This document shows positions 43,622-55,316 of a stretch of 64,000 nt of DNA, in pieces. Both the position numbers and the translations under genes were made by a program. Source of the DNA: an uncultured Aquincola sp. (GTDB taxonomy: Bacteria > Pseudomonadota > Gammaproteobacteria > Burkholderiales > Burkholderiaceae); the NCBI GenBank assembly GCA_937883885.1, contig CAKZXL010000627.1:43969-107968 (forward strand), written 5' to 3'. The notes beneath the pieces are model-generated. The model searched no databases. It was not told where the DNA came from and was given only the letters and a program-made list of their open reading frames with translations. Within the stretch, counting starts at the first letter, position 1. Every line of letters starts with the position of its first letter.

Positions 43622-45757
43622 CTAACGGGCGAAGAAGGCCATGCCTTCGGCGGCCATCGCGCGCAGGCTCTTCGGGGGTTCAAAACGCGGCCCGTGGCGG
43701 CGTGCCACGTCGTCGCAGTCGGCCACGAAGGCGGCGACCCCGCGGCTGTGGATCTGCCCGATCGGTCCACCCAGGCAGGCGGGGAAACCCCAGCCGAGAA
43801 TGGCGCCGACGTCGGCATCGATCGGTGCGCGCAGCACACCCTCCTCGAGGCAGCGCACGGTTTCGATGGACTGGATGGCCATCAGCCGCTGGATGACCTC
43901 GGCCACGCCCGGCTGCACCGGCGCCGGCTTCCACAGGTCGGCCAGGCCGGCCCAGAGATGCTTGGCGGCCCCCTGCGGATACTCGTAGAAGCCCTTGCCG
44001 GCCTTCTTGCCCAGTCGGCCGAGGGCACCGTCGACCATGCGGTCGCAGACCTCATCGATGGCACTGCGCTGGTAGGCCGCGCCCAGGTCGGCGGCGGTCT
44101 GCCGGCGGATGCGGGCCATCAGTTCGAGCGAGACCTCGTCGGCCAGGGCCAGCGGCCCCACCGGCATGCCCGCCATGCGGCCGGCATTTTCGATCAAGGC
44201 CGGCGCGACGCCTTCCGACAGCAGCGTGAGGCCCTCGCCGACGTAGGTGGAGAACACGCGGCTGGTGTAGAAGCCGCGGCTGTCGTTGACGACGATCGGC
44301 GTCTTGCGCAGCGCCTTCACGAAGTCGAGCGCGCGGGCCAGGCACTGTTCGCTCGTCGCCTTGCCGACGATCACTTCCACCAGCGGCATCTTCTCGGCCG
44401 GCGAGAAGAAGTGCAGCCCGATGAAGTTAGCCGGCCGCACCGAGGCCTGCGCCAAGCCGGTGATCGGCAGTGTCGACGTGTTGCTGGCGAAGATGGTGTC
44501 GGGCGCAAGCTGCGCCTCGGCCTTGCGGGTCACGTCGGCCTTCAGGGCGCGGTCCTCGAAGACGGCTTCGACGACGATGTCGCAACCGTCCAGGGCGGCG
44601 AAGTCCGCCGTAGGCCGAACGCGGGCCGCCAACGTGGTGCACTTCTCGGCGCTCAGGCGGCCCTGCTCGACCTGTTTGGCCCAGCGCGCTTCGCCATAGG
44701 CCTTGCCCCGCGCCGCGAGTTCTGCCGTGGTGTCGAGCAACACCACGTCCAGCCCGGCCTCGGCCGCCGCGCAGGCGATGCCGGCGCCCATCATGCCGGC
44801 ACCGAGAATGCCGACGCGGCGATAGCTGGCCGGCGGCACGCCCTTGGGGCGCGCGGCGAGCTTGCCGGCTTCGCCGATGCCGAAGAACAGGGTGCGGATC
44901 ATGTTCTTCGACACCGGCCCGACGGTGAGCTTGACGAACTCCCGCGCCTCCACCTTCAAGGCGGTGTCGATGTCGACCTGGCAGCCGTTGTAGACGCAAC
45001 TCATGATCGCTTCGGGCGCCGGGTAGTTGCCGAAGGTCTTGGCGCGCAGCAGTGCGTTGCCTGCGGTGAAGGTTTCGTAGCCAGCGGGGCTCTGCACCGG
45101 GCCGCCGGGTAGTTTGAAGCCTTTGCGGTCCCAGGGCTGGATCGCGTCCTCGGGCCGTGCCGCCAGCAGCCAGGCGCGTGCGCGCTCCAGCAGTTCGGCC
45201 GGTGCCACGAGTTCGTCCACCATGCCCGCCTTCAGTGCCTGCGCCGGCGAGACCTTCTTGCCCTCGAGCAGAAAGGGCAGTGCCGGGCGAATGCCGATCA
45301 GCCGCGGCAGGCGCTGGGTGCCGCCGCCGCCGGGCAGCAGGCCCAGGCCCACCTCGGGCAGGCCGATCTGCGCCTTCGGGTTGTCGGCGGCGATGCGGCG
45401 ATGGCAGCTGAGCGCCACCTCGTAGCCGCCGCCGAGTGCGCTGCCGTTCAGGGCCGCGACGAAGGGCTTGCCGCTCTTCTCGATGCCGCGCATCAGGGCG
45501 TGCAGCTCTTCGGTGAAGCGCGTCATGGCCTGCGCGTCGTCGAAGGCCAGCAGCATGTTCAGATCGCCGCCGGCGATGAATTCCGGCTTGCCCGAGGTGA
45601 CGATCACGCCCTTGACGGCGGGGTCGGCGATGGCGCGCTGCACCGCATCCGCATAGGCGGCAATGGAGGCGGCGTTGAGGACGTTCATCGGCGCGTCGCT
45701 CATCTGCCAGGTCAGGGTGGCGATGCCGTCGGCGCCCGCTTGGTAGTCGATGCTCAT
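43622..45757 (-). CDS. Bifunctional enoyl-CoA hydratase / 3-hydroxyacyl-CoA dehydrogenase (FadJ/PimF-type)
   Basis: 711 aa. The N-terminal crotonase domain (about 1-190) keeps both catalytic glutamates, in ALGGGYEVALSC and IGLPEVGLGLLPGGGGTQ. The NAD-binding dehydrogenase domain (about 310-490) has GILGAGMMGAGIACAAAEAG and LHFFSPAEKMPLVEVI with the catalytic His. C-terminal dehydrogenase domains run to 711. It hydrates enoyl-CoA and oxidises the L-3-hydroxyacyl-CoA. PimF of pimeloyl-CoA degradation has the same organisation, which would suit the product of BadI. It is 25 bp after the thiolase gene. ATG 45757 follows a GAGG site. Confidence 0.93.
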   Translation of the reverse strand: MSIDYQAGADGIATLTWQMSDAPMNVLNAASIAAYADAVQRAIADPAVKGVIVTSGKPEFIAGGDLNMLLAFDDAQAMTRFTEELHALMRGIEKSGKPFVAALNGSALGGGYEVALSCHRRIAADNPKAQIGLPEVGLGLLPGGGGTQRLPRLIGIRPALPFLLEGKKVSPAQALKAGMVDELVAPAELLERARAWLLAARPEDAIQPWDRKGFKLPGGPVQSPAGYETFTAGNALLRAKTFGNYPAPEAIMSCVYNGCQVDIDTALKVEAREFVKLTVGPVSKNMIRTLFFGIGEAGKLAARPKGVPPASYRRVGILGAGMMGAGIACAAAEAGLDVVLLDTTAELAARGKAYGEARWAKQVEQGRLSAEKCTTLAARVRPTADFAALDGCDIVVEAVFEDRALKADVTRKAEAQLAPDTIFASNTSTLPITGLAQASVRPANFIGLHFFSPAEKMPLVEVIVGKATSEQCLARALDFVKALRKTPIVVNDSRGFYTSRVFSTYVGEGLTLLSEGVAPALIENAGRMAGMPVGPLALADEVSLELMARIRRQTAADLGAAYQRSAIDEVCDRMVDGALGRLGKKAGKGFYEYPQGAAKHLWAGLADLWKPAPVQPGVAEVIQRLMAIQSIETVRCLEEGVLRAPIDADVGAILGWGFPACLGGPIGQIHSRGVAAFVADCDDVARRHGPRFEPPKSLRAMAAEGMAFFAR

Positions 45758-45782
45758 GGTGAGGATTCCTGATCGGCGCGGT

Positions 45783-46991
45783 TCACACGCGCTCGATGAT
45801 GGTGGCAGTGCCCATGCCCGCGCCCACGCACAGCGTGGCCAGACCGGTGGAGAGGTTGCGGCGCTCGAGTTCGTCGAGCAGGGTGCCGAGGATCATGGCG
45901 CCGGTGGCGCCCAGCGGATGTCCCATCGCGATGGCGCCGCCGTTGACGTTCATGCGCTCGTGCGGCACGTCCATCACCTCCATGAAGCGCAGTACCACCG
46001 AGGCGAAGGCCTCGTTGAGTTCGAATAGATCGATGTCGGAACAGGACATGCCGGCCAGCTTGAGCGCCTTCTCCGCCGAGAACGACGGTCCGGTGAGCAT
46101 GATGGTCGGCTCGCTGCCGACGGAGGCGAACGACCGGATGCGCGCGCGCGGTTTCAGGCCCAGGCGCTGGCCGGCCTCGGCGCTGCCGATCAGCACCGCG
46201 GCCGCACCGTCGACGATGCCCGAGGAGTTGCCGGCGTGGTGGACGTGTTCGATGCGCTCGAGCTGCGGGTAGCGCTGCAGCGCCACCGCGTCGAAACCGG
46301 CGCGCTCGCCCTGGAGCTTGAACGCGGGCTCGAGCTTGGCTAGCGATTCGATCGTGGTTTCGGGGCGCATGTGCTCGTCGCGGTCGAGCACGACCAAGCC
46401 ATTGACGTCGCGCACCGGCATGATCGACTTCGCGAAGCGGCCTTCTTGCCATGCGACCGCGGCGCGCCGCTGGCTTTCCAGGGCATAGGCATCGACATCG
46501 GCCCGCGAGTACCCGTACAGCGTGGCGATCAGGTCGGCCGAGATGCCCTGCGGCACGAAATAGGTGGGCAGGGCCACGGCCGGGTCGGCCGGCCAAGCGC
46601 CGCCGCCGGTGCCCATGGGCACGCGGCTCATGCTCTCGACCCCGCCGCCGACGGCCAGCGGCGACTGGCCTGACATCACCTTGGCCGTGGCCATGTTGCA
46701 GGCCTCGAGGCCCGAAGCGCAGTAGCGGTTGATCTGCACGCCTGGCGCGAACTGGTCGTAGCCAGCCACCAGCGCCGCCACGCGGGCGATGTTGGCGCCT
46801 TGCTCGCCCACCGGCTCGACGCAGCCGAGGATCACGTCGTCGACCTGTGCAGTGTCGAGCCGGTTGCGGTCGCGCAGCGCCTGGAGCGCGGTGACGGCCA
46901 GATGGATCGGCGTGGTGCCGTGCAGTGCGCCCGAGGCGCGACCCTTGCCGCGGGGCGTACGCACGGCATCGTAGATGAAAGCGTCGGTCAT
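45783..46991 (-). CDS. Acetyl-CoA C-acyltransferase (3-ketoacyl-CoA thiolase)
   Basis: 402 aa thiolase with all catalytic residues: Cys91 in [14 protein letters not shown], His in HPLGATGA near 358, and the second Cys in [10 protein letters not shown] near 390. It cleaves 3-oxoacyl-CoA with CoA to release acetyl-CoA. It lies between an acyl-CoA dehydrogenase (47055) and the FadJ-type gene, giving a complete dehydrogenase-hydratase-dehydrogenase-thiolase set in one unit. PimB of pimelate degradation is a reasonable counterpart. ATG 46991 ([15 protein letters not shown]) is standard. Confidence 0.94.
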   Translation of the reverse strand: MTDAFIYDAVRTPRGKGRASGALHGTTPIHLAVTALQALRDRNRLDTAQVDDVILGCVEPVGEQGANIARVAALVAGYDQFAPGVQINRYCASGLEACNMATAKVMSGQSPLAVGGGVESMSRVPMGTGGGAWPADPAVALPTYFVPQGISADLIATLYGYSRADVDAYALESQRRAAVAWQEGRFAKSIMPVRDVNGLVVLDRDEHMRPETTIESLAKLEPAFKLQGERAGFDAVALQRYPQLERIEHVHHAGNSSGIVDGAAAVLIGSAEAGQRLGLKPRARIRSFASVGSEPTIMLTGPSFSAEKALKLAGMSCSDIDLFELNEAFASVVLRFMEVMDVPHERMNVNGGAIAMGHPLGATGAMILGTLLDELERRNLSTGLATLCVGAGMGTATIIERV

Positions 46992-47054
46992 GGGCTGATC
47001 GAAAAGGGGTGAACAGTGGATGGCGGTTCGGAGGCGGTTCGTCCTCGTTGCGCG

Positions 47055-48191
47055 TCAGAGCGTGCGGCTGACGATCTCCTTCATGATCTCGTTCGTGCCG
47101 CCGTAGATGCGGGAGACGCGCGCGTCGGCATAGGCGCGCGCGATCGGGTACTCCCACATGTAGCCGAAGCCGCCGAACATCTGCAGGCAGTCGTCAAGCA
47201 GCCGGCAGTGCAGGTCGGTGGTCCAGTACTTGGCCATGGCCGCGGTCGCGGCGTCGAGTTGTCCGCGCAGCAGTTCGTCCATCAGCCGGTCGACGAAGAC
47301 GCGCATCACCTGGGTCTGCGTCTTCCACTCGGCCAACCGGAAGCGGTTGTGCTGGAAGTCGATGACGCGCTGGCCGAAGGCCTTGCGTTCCTTGGTGTAG
47401 TCCAGCGTCCACTGCAGCGCGGCCTCGGCTCCGGCGGCCGCACCGATGGCGATCTGCATGCGCTCCCAGGCCAGTTCCTGCATCAGCAAGATGAAGCCCT
47501 TGCCTTCGCCGCCGAGGATGTTGGAGGCGGGCACGCGCACGCCGTCGAAGAACAGCTCCGACGTGTCCTGCGCCTTCATACCGATCTTCTCGAGGTTGCG
47601 GCCGCGCTTGAAGCCGGCGCGGTCGGTCTCCACCAGCACCAGCGAGGTGCCCTTGGCGCCAGCGGACGGATCGGTCTTGGCGACCACGATCACCAGGTCG
47701 GCATTCTGGCCGTTGGTGATGAAGGTCTTCTGGCCGTTGATCACCAGTTCCTCACCGTCGCGCAAGGCGGTGGCGCGCACGGCCTGCAGGTCGCTGCCGG
47801 CGCCGGGCTCCGTCATCGCGATGGCGCCGATGACCTCGCCGCGCGCCATCGGCGGCAGCCAGCGGCGCTTCTGCTCTTCGCTGCCGTAGGCCAGGATGTA
47901 GGGCGCCACGATGTCGGAGTGCAGCCCGAAGCCGATGCCGCTGACGCCGGCACGCGCCACCTCCTCGATGAGCACCGCGCTGTGCAGCCGGCTGCCACCG
48001 CCGCCGCCGTACGCCTCGGGAATGGCCGGGCAGAGGAGCCCGGCCTCGCCGGCAGCGCGCCAGACGGAGCGCGGCACGATGCCTTCGGCCTCCCAACGCG
48101 CGTGGTGGGGAACGACCTCGCGCTCGATGAAGCGCCGGACCTGCTCGCGGAAGAGGTCGTGCTCGGCGGTGAACAAGGGACGTTGAAGCAT
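47055..48191 (-). CDS. Acyl-CoA dehydrogenase (isovaleryl/long-chain-type active site)
   Basis: 378 aa: IPEAYGGGGG, AMTEPGAGSDLQAVRAT, NGQKTFITNGQNADL, KAFGQRVIDFQHNRFRLAE, FGGFGYMWEYPIARAYADARV. Catalytic Glu candidate on helix G (LAWERMQIAIG); the C-terminal motif is IYGGTNEIMKE, with Gly where short-chain enzymes have Glu. This is the pattern of isovaleryl- and long-chain acyl-CoA dehydrogenases. ATG 48191. It is the first gene of the long minus-strand unit and divergent from the TetR gene, with the operator-like site 36 bp upstream. Confidence 0.92.
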   Translation of the reverse strand: MLQRPLFTAEHDLFREQVRRFIEREVVPHHARWEAEGIVPRSVWRAAGEAGLLCPAIPEAYGGGGGSRLHSAVLIEEVARAGVSGIGFGLHSDIVAPYILAYGSEEQKRRWLPPMARGEVIGAIAMTEPGAGSDLQAVRATALRDGEELVINGQKTFITNGQNADLVIVVAKTDPSAGAKGTSLVLVETDRAGFKRGRNLEKIGMKAQDTSELFFDGVRVPASNILGGEGKGFILLMQELAWERMQIAIGAAAGAEAALQWTLDYTKERKAFGQRVIDFQHNRFRLAEWKTQTQVMRVFVDRLMDELLRGQLDAATAAMAKYWTTDLHCRLLDDCLQMFGGFGYMWEYPIARAYADARVSRIYGGTNEIMKEIVSRTL

Positions 48192-48226
48192 GGATCTTGA
48201 ATGGCTCGATGGGTTCGAATATTCGA

Positions 48227-48242
48227 CCTAACGCTTGTTAGC
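48227..48242. promoter_or_regulatory. Operator-like inverted repeat between acyl-CoA dehydrogenase and tetR genes
   Basis: CCTAACGCTTGTTAGC, dyad with 5-bp perfect inner arms (CTAAC/GTTAG). It lies 16 bp upstream of the TetR start at 48259 and 35 bp upstream of the dehydrogenase start. A TATAGT at 48246-48251 could be a -10 element of the tetR promoter. Position suggests autoregulation plus control of the long minus-strand unit. Confidence 0.75.
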
Positions 48243-48258
48243 TGTTATAGTCTAAGCC

Positions 48259-48971
48259 ATGATGCAACAGGTGGATAGCCATCGACGGCAGGAAATCTTG
48301 AGGGCTGCTGCCGGGCTGTTCAGGCGGCAGGGATTCGAGCGCACCTCGATGCGCCAGATTGCGGCCGAACTGGGCATCAAGTCGGGCTCGCTCTTCTATC
48401 ACTTCGCGACCAAGGAAGAACTCCTCGTGGCGGTGATGGAGGAGGGCATCCGCGACGTGCATGCGTCGGTGCAGGAGGGCTTGGCCAGCGAGCGCAGGTT
48501 GCCGGAGCAACTGGCGGCCATGGTGCGCCGCCATCTGACCGCGCTGCTCGGGGCCAACCTGGACGCGCTGATGGTGTTGGTGTACGAATGGCGGAGCCTC
48601 TCCGAGCCGGCGGTGCGGCGTGTGATGGCCTGGCGGAATCGCTACGAGGATCTCTGGGACCAGGCCATCGGTGCCGCCGCTGCGAATGGTTGGGTCGACT
48701 CCGATGTGGTCCTCGTGCGGCAGACTGTGCTCGGGGCCCTGAACTGGGCCGGGCAGTGGTATCGGGCGAGCAGCCGGCTGAGTGTCGACGCGTTGTCGAC
48801 GCGCATGCTCGCCATCCTGATGCCCGAAGTGCACGCGCAATTGGGCTGCGGATCAAGACTGGGTGTCGCCCACTGCGCGTGCGCCGCCGGTCATTCCGAC
48901 GTTGTCGCCGATCCTTCGGCGCGGGCGGCAAGTTCCATCACACCACAGCTTCCATCTGCGGAGGAGTTTCG

Positions 48972-48975
<4 letters not shown>
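48259..48975 (+). CDS. TetR-family transcriptional regulator, candidate master repressor of the cluster
   Basis: 238 aa. N-terminal TetR DNA-binding domain: ILRAAAGLFRRQGFERTSM then recognition helix region RQIAAELGIKSGSLFYHF (about 30-48). The ligand domain (about 60-195) includes VYEWRSLSEPAVRRVMAWR and LGALNWAGQWYRA, which recall KstR2-type regulators that sense CoA thioesters. A roughly 35-residue polar C-terminal tail follows. Its stop overlaps the ligase start (ATGA). The palindrome immediately upstream recurs at six other promoters here, so I infer it represses the cluster and is released by a pathway acyl-CoA. No other TetR gene is in the window. Confidence 0.85.
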
Positions 48976-50597
<1,622 letters not shown>

Positions 50598-50699
50598 CGG
50601 TCTTTCGGCATCACCCTGCGGCAGCCGGGACCGTGTAGGCCTGCCTGCCGCGTTCATTCTGGTTCGCCACTTGCGTTTAACGATAGGAGTGCTCTTGAA

Positions 50700-51449
50700 G
50701 TGAAGATTCTCGTCGCCGTGAAACGGGTTCTGGACTACAACGTCAAGGCCCGAGTGAAGTCCGATGGTTCGGGGGTCGACCTCGCCAACCAGAAGTTGTC
50801 AATGAACCCCTTTGACGAGATCGCCTGTGAAGAGGCGGTGCGTCTGAAGGAAGCCGGGGTGGCCAGCGAGGTCATCGCTGTATCGTGCGGCCCGGCAGGA
50901 TGTCAGGAGACGCTGCGCACCGCGATGGCGATCGGCGCAGACCGTGGCGTGCTGGTCGAGACGGACGCGGTGCTGGAGCCGCTGGCGGTGGCCAAGCTGG
51001 TGAAGCACGTCGCCGAGAAGGAGGGCGTCCAACTGGCGATCTTCGGCAAGCAGGCGATCGACGACGATGCCGGGCAGGCAGGGCAGATGTTCGCCGGACT
51101 GATGGGTTGGGGTCAGGCCACCTTTGCGTCGAAGGTCAAGATCGAGGGCGACTCCGCGCTGGTGACGCGCGAGATCGACGGCGGCCTGGAGAACCTGAAG
51201 CTCAAGCTGCCCGTCGCCGTGACGACCGACCTGCGCCTCAACGAGCCCCGCTTCATCACGCTGCCCAATATCATGAAGGCGAAGAAAAAGCCGCTCGAGC
51301 TGCTGAAGGCGGCCGATCTGGGCGTCGACCTCGCGCCGCGCACAACCACGCTGCGCGTGGAAGAACCCGCCGCGCGCAAGGCGGGTATCAAGGTGGCCGA
51401 CGTGGCGGACCTCGTCAAACGGCTCAAGGAAGAAGCGAAGGTGCTGTGA
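50700..51449 (+). CDS. etfB: Electron transfer flavoprotein beta subunit
   Basis: 249 aa Etf[19 protein letters not shown] at the start, [33 protein letters not shown] (AMP/ADP-binding region) and [18 protein letters not shown]. With EtfA it accepts electrons from the acyl-CoA dehydrogenases and passes them to ETF-ubiquinone oxidoreductase, which is not in the window. The start is GTG 50700; TTG/ATG alternatives are out of frame or stop at once. A dedicated ETF beside eleven dehydrogenase genes fits the load of acyl-CoA oxidation. Confidence 0.95.
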   Translation: MKILVAVKRVLDYNVKARVKSDGSGVDLANQKLSMNPFDEIACEEAVRLKEAGVASEVIAVSCGPAGCQETLRTAMAIGADRGVLVETDAVLEPLAVAKLVKHVAEKEGVQLAIFGKQAIDDDAGQAGQMFAGLMGWGQATFASKVKIEGDSALVTREIDGGLENLKLKLPVAVTTDLRLNEPRFITLPNIMKAKKKPLELLKAADLGVDLAPRTTTLRVEEPAARKAGIKVADVADLVKRLKEEAKVL

Positions 51450-51450
51450 C

Positions 51451-52392
51451 ATGACGATTCTGATCATTGCGGAACACGACGGCGCCGCGCTCAAGCCGTC
51501 GACCCTCAACACCGTCGCTGCGGCCGCGAAGATCGGCGGCGACATCCATGTGCTGGTGGCCGGCAGCGACTGCGCAGGCGCGGCCTCGTCCGCAGCCGCG
51601 GTGGCCGGTGTTGCCAAGGTTCTGGTGGCCGATGCGGCCCACCTGTCGTCGCAGTCGGCCGAGAACCTGGCCGCCGTGGTCGTGGCCTGCGTGCAGGGTG
51701 ATTCGGCCTGCACCCACGTGCTTGCGCCGGCCACGCCGTTCGGCAAGAACGTGCTGCCGCGCGCGGCAGCGCTGCTGGACAGTTCGCAGATCTCCGACGT
51801 CGTCGCGATCGAGACGCCAGATACCTTCGTGCGGCCGTTCTACGCCGGCAATGCGGTGGCGCGCGTAAAGTCCTCCGACAAGGTGAAGGTGCTGAGCGTC
51901 CGCACCACCGCGTTCGATCCGGCCGCGACGACAGGCGGCGGCGCCACCGTGCAGGCCACCTCGGCGGGCGCCGACCTGGGCCTTTGCGAACTGCTGGGTC
52001 GAGAGGTCGTCAAGCTCGAGCGCCCGGAGCTGACGGCCGCTTCGATCATCGTCTCGGGCGGACGGGGTCTGGGCTCTGCCGAGAAATTTCGCGAGGTTCT
52101 TGAGCCGATGGCCGACAAGCTTGGCGCGGCGCTGGGCGCCTCTCGGGCCGCTGTGGATGCGGGCTATGCGCCGAACGACTACCAGGTGGGCCAGACGGGC
52201 AAGATCGTGGCGCCGCAACTCTACGTGGCCGTGGGCATTTCGGGCGCGATCCAGCACTTGGCAGGCATGAAAGACAGCAAGGTCATCGTTGCCATCAACA
52301 AGGATCCCGATGCGCCGATCTTCCAGGTGGCCGACTATGGGCTGGTGGCCGATCTGTTCGCTGTGGTGCCGGAGTTGACCGGCGCGGTCTGA
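51451..52392 (+). CDS. etfA: Electron transfer flavoprotein alpha subunit
   Basis: 313 aa Etf[21 protein letters not shown] at the N-terminus and the C-terminal FAD domain with [34 protein letters not shown] and [20 protein letters not shown]. It binds the FAD that carries electrons from acyl-CoA dehydrogenases. It starts 1 bp after the etfB stop. Directly after its stop lies a perfect 16-bp palindrome (52393-52408), which could fold as a hairpin but has no T-tract. Confidence 0.96.
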   Translation: MTILIIAEHDGAALKPSTLNTVAAAAKIGGDIHVLVAGSDCAGAASSAAAVAGVAKVLVADAAHLSSQSAENLAAVVVACVQGDSACTHVLAPATPFGKNVLPRAAALLDSSQISDVVAIETPDTFVRPFYAGNAVARVKSSDKVKVLSVRTTAFDPAATTGGGATVQATSAGADLGLCELLGREVVKLERPELTAASIIVSGGRGLGSAEKFREVLEPMADKLGAALGASRAAVDAGYAPNDYQVGQTGKIVAPQLYVAVGISGAIQHLAGMKDSKVIVAINKDPDAPIFQVADYGLVADLFAVVPELTGAV

Positions 52393-52469
52393 ACGGCCTG
52401 CAGGCCGTAGGCGAGGGCCGGAGCGCTTCGGGACCTTTCGGCTCTCTCCCTCTCGTCCGGAGACAAACC

Positions 52470-54068
52470 TTGTCCAAATCGAACGCTTCCACGGTCACTG
52501 CGGGAGTTCCAGGCCCCGGGCAAATCGCTCGCGTCACCATCGGGGACTTCCTACGCCGCTGTGCGGCCCGTGACAGAGCCAAGACGGCGTTCGTCCTAGA
52601 GGATGAGCGGCTTTGCTATGGGGACTTCAATGACCAGGTGACCCGCTGTGCGAACGCGCTCCTGGCTGGCGGACTGCAACCCGGCGACCGGGTCGCCACG
52701 CTATGCGGCAATTCGCTGCAGTTCCTCACCGCGATGTTTGGTATCCATCGGGCAGGGATGGTGTGGGTGCCCATCAACGTCGGTCTGGGCGACGACGACG
52801 TTCGGTACATCCTCGAGCATTCGGAGTCGCGTTTCGTCCTGGTCGACGCGGCGCTCATCACCCGTCCCGGGTTGGCAAAGCTGTTCGCCGCCACGCCCGG
52901 GCGCGGATGGGTGCTTGAAGGGCCGGCCCAGGCCGGCTTCGGCGCGTTCGCTCAGGCACTTTCGCGGCAGCCGGCCGTGGAGCAGGAGGTCGAGGTCCAC
53001 GACCGCGACGTGGCGCAGATCATGTACACGAGTGGGACCACGGGGCGGCCGAAGGGCGTCATGCAAAGCCACCTCGCGGTGGTGATGGCGGCGATGAACA
53101 ATGCCATCGAGTTCGGTCTGTGGCGCGACGCGATCTGCAACGCGACTCTGCCGCTGTTCCATTGCGCACAGCACACGCTGGTCTGCGGGCTGCTGGCTGC
53201 CGGCGGTACGGTGATCGTCACCAAGAGCTTCGACCCTGGCCAGATGCTCGAGATCATCGAGCGGGAGCGGTTGACCTTCTTCATGGGCCTGCCTTTGATG
53301 CATCAGGCGTTGCTCGAGCATCCGTCACGACCGGGGCGCGACCTGTCTAGCCTGCGAATGTGCATGTATGCAATGGCGCCCATGCCCGAAACCCTGTTGC
53401 GCCGGTTGGTCACCGAGATCTGTCCGAACTACATGCTGGGCACCGGGCAGACCGAGATGTACCCGCTGACCGTAGCGTTCCGGCCGGATGAGCAACTCCG
53501 GCGCTTCGGCTCGTACTGGGGCGTCAGCGCGATGATCAACGACACCGCCGTCATGGACGACGCGGGAACTTTGCTTGGCGAAGGAGAGGTTGGCGAGATC
53601 GTGCACCGCGGCCCGAACGTGATGGAGGGCTACTTCAAGAACCCGGAGGCCACCGCCGAGGCGCGCGCCCACGGCTGGCACCACACCGGCGACCTCGGCA
53701 TGTGGGTCGACGGTCAGCTCATGTTCAAGGACCGCAAGAAGGACATGATCAAGACCGGCGGGGAGAACGTGCCGTCGATCAAGGTCGAGGCGGTGCTGCT
53801 GCGACATCCGGCGGTGGCGAATGCCGCGGCGGTCGGACTGCCGCATGCGCGTTGGATCGAAGCAGTGACGGCGGTTGTGGTCAGACGCCCTGGCGCGGAG
53901 GTCACCGAGGAGGAGTTGCTGCAGCACTGCCGCAAGCACCTTGGCGGCTTCGAGGTGCCCAAGGCCGTGGTGTTCGTCGATGCGCTGCCTATGACCAGCA
54001 CGGGCAAGATCCAGAAGCATCCGCTGCGCGAGCAACTGCAGGACCTCTACGCCGACCGCGCCGGATGA
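52470..54068 (+). CDS. AMP-forming acyl-CoA synthetase, TTG start
   Basis: 532 aa ANL ligase with MYTSGTTGRPKGVMQSHLA near residues 186-204, MLGTGQTEMYPLT, GWHHTGDLG, DRKKDMIKTGGENVPSIKVE and the catalytic Lys in TSTGKIQKH. All core motifs are present. TTG 52470 follows GGAG at about 7 bases and gives MSKSNASTVTAG; no in-frame ATG precedes the domain. It is the last gene of the tetR-ligase-etfBA-ligase unit. It is one of four CoA ligases here, suggesting several acids or successive intermediates need activation. Confidence 0.9.
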   Translation: MSKSNASTVTAGVPGPGQIARVTIGDFLRRCAARDRAKTAFVLEDERLCYGDFNDQVTRCANALLAGGLQPGDRVATLCGNSLQFLTAMFGIHRAGMVWVPINVGLGDDDVRYILEHSESRFVLVDAALITRPGLAKLFAATPGRGWVLEGPAQAGFGAFAQALSRQPAVEQEVEVHDRDVAQIMYTSGTTGRPKGVMQSHLAVVMAAMNNAIEFGLWRDAICNATLPLFHCAQHTLVCGLLAAGGTVIVTKSFDPGQMLEIIERERLTFFMGLPLMHQALLEHPSRPGRDLSSLRMCMYAMAPMPETLLRRLVTEICPNYMLGTGQTEMYPLTVAFRPDEQLRRFGSYWGVSAMINDTAVMDDAGTLLGEGEVGEIVHRGPNVMEGYFKNPEATAEARAHGWHHTGDLGMWVDGQLMFKDRKKDMIKTGGENVPSIKVEAVLLRHPAVANAAAVGLPHARWIEAVTAVVVRRPGAEVTEEELLQHCRKHLGGFEVPKAVVFVDALPMTSTGKIQKHPLREQLQDLYADRAG

Positions 54069-54091
54069 GTCGGTCGGCCCAGGCGCTTTGA

Positions 54092-54107
54092 GCTAACGTT
54101 TGTTAGG
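54092..54107. promoter_or_regulatory. Operator-like inverted repeat upstream of the acyl-CoA dehydrogenase to panC unit
   Basis: GCTAACGTTTGTTAGG, inner dyad CTAAC-N4-GTTAG. It lies 37 bp upstream of the dehydrogenase start at 54145 and heads a nine-gene plus-strand unit that ends with bioB, panD, panB and panC. Confidence 0.72.
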
Positions 54108-54144
54108 TTAAAGTACGTTTCTTCCTCTTCGTCATTCCTTGTTC

Positions 54145-55305
54145 ATGACTGCTACTGCAGAACGTCACCCGGAGCTCCGTGCTGCGCTGAGAGACCTGTC
54201 CAAGCGCTTTCCCGACGAGTACTTCCGCAAGGTCGACGAGGCGCGCGGCTACCCCGAGGAATTCGTCGACGCCTTGACCGAGGCCGGCTGGCTGGCGGTG
54301 ATGATCCCCGAGGAATACGGCGGCGCCGGCCTGGGCCTGGCCGAAGCGTCGGTGGTGATGGAGGAGGTGAACCGCTGCGGCGGCAATGCCGGCGCCTGCC
54401 ACGGCCAGATGTACAACATGGGCACGCTGCTGCGCCACGGCTCGCTGGAGCAGAAGCGCCGCTACCTGCCCGGCATCGCCAGCGGCAAGCTGCGCCTGCA
54501 GAGCATGGGCGTCACCGAGCCCACCACCGGCACCGACACCACCCAGCTGAAGACCACCGCGCTGCGCAAGGGCGACCGCTACGTGGTCAACGGCCAGAAG
54601 GTGTGGATCTCCCGCGTGCAGCACAGCGACCTGATGATCCTGCTCGCGCGCACCACGCCGCTGGCCGACGTGAAGCGCAAGTCCGAAGGGATGTCAATTT
54701 TTATCGTCGACCTGCACCAGGCCATCGGGAAGGGCCTGACCGTGCGGCCCATCCGCAACATGGTCAACCACGAGACCAACGAACTGTTCTTCGAAAACCT
54801 GGAGATCCCGGCCGAAAACCTGATTGGCGAGGAAGGCAAGGGTTTCAAGTACATCCTGGACGGCCTCAACGCCGAGCGCACGCTGATTGCCGCCGAATGC
54901 ATCGGGGACGCGCGCTGGTTTGTCGCTCGCAGCGCCGCCTACGCGCGCGAACGCCGCGTTTTCGACCGCCCGATCGGCCAGAACCAGGGCGTCCAGTTCC
55001 CGATCGCGGAAAACCATATCGAGACCGAGGCTGCCGACCTGATGCGCTGGCGCGCCTGCGAGCTGTTCGACGCCAAGCAGCCCTGCGGCGCCGAGGCCAA
55101 CATGGCCAAGTACCTGGCCGCCAAGGCCTCGTTCGAGGCCGCCAACGTGGCGATCCAGACGCACGGCGGCTTCGGCTTCGCCTGCGAGTACGACGTCGAA
55201 CGCAAGTTCCGCGAGACGCGGCTGTACCAGGTGGCGCCGATCTCGACCAACCTGATCCTGTCGTACGTGGCTGAGCACGTGCTCGGCCTGCCGCGTTCGT
55301 TCTGA
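54145..55305 (+). CDS. Acyl-CoA dehydrogenase (GLPRSF-tail subgroup)
   Basis: 386 aa: MIPEEYGGAGLGL, MGVTEPTTGTDTTQLKT (TEPxxGS altered to TEPTTGT), NGQKVWISRVQHSDLM, FDRPIGQNQGVQFPIA, HGGFGFACEYDVERKF. Glu on helix G (LNAERTLIAAECIG); the end reads QVAPISTNL...GLPRSF, without EGTxE. It closely resembles the dehydrogenase at 15841. ATG 54145 is preferred to the TTG two codons upstream. It is the first gene of the nine-gene unit under the operator at 54092; a CoA-transferase gene follows 11 bp later. Confidence 0.92.
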   Translation: MTATAERHPELRAALRDLSKRFPDEYFRKVDEARGYPEEFVDALTEAGWLAVMIPEEYGGAGLGLAEASVVMEEVNRCGGNAGACHGQMYNMGTLLRHGSLEQKRRYLPGIASGKLRLQSMGVTEPTTGTDTTQLKTTALRKGDRYVVNGQKVWISRVQHSDLMILLARTTPLADVKRKSEGMSIFIVDLHQAIGKGLTVRPIRNMVNHETNELFFENLEIPAENLIGEEGKGFKYILDGLNAERTLIAAECIGDARWFVARSAAYARERRVFDRPIGQNQGVQFPIAENHIETEAADLMRWRACELFDAKQPCGAEANMAKYLAAKASFEAANVAIQTHGGFGFACEYDVERKFRETRLYQVAPISTNLILSYVAEHVLGLPRSF

Positions 55306-55316
55306 AGGGTCCTGCC

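Noticed and set aside
43620..43636. CTAACGGGCGAAG resembling a half of the operator
   Set aside because: It is the stop codon region of the FadJ-type gene and has no second half-site.
52393..52408. Perfect 16-bp palindrome ACGGCCTGCAGGCCGT after etfA as terminator
   Set aside because: No T-tract follows and a co-directional ligase gene starts 62 bp later; could only be a weak hairpin.
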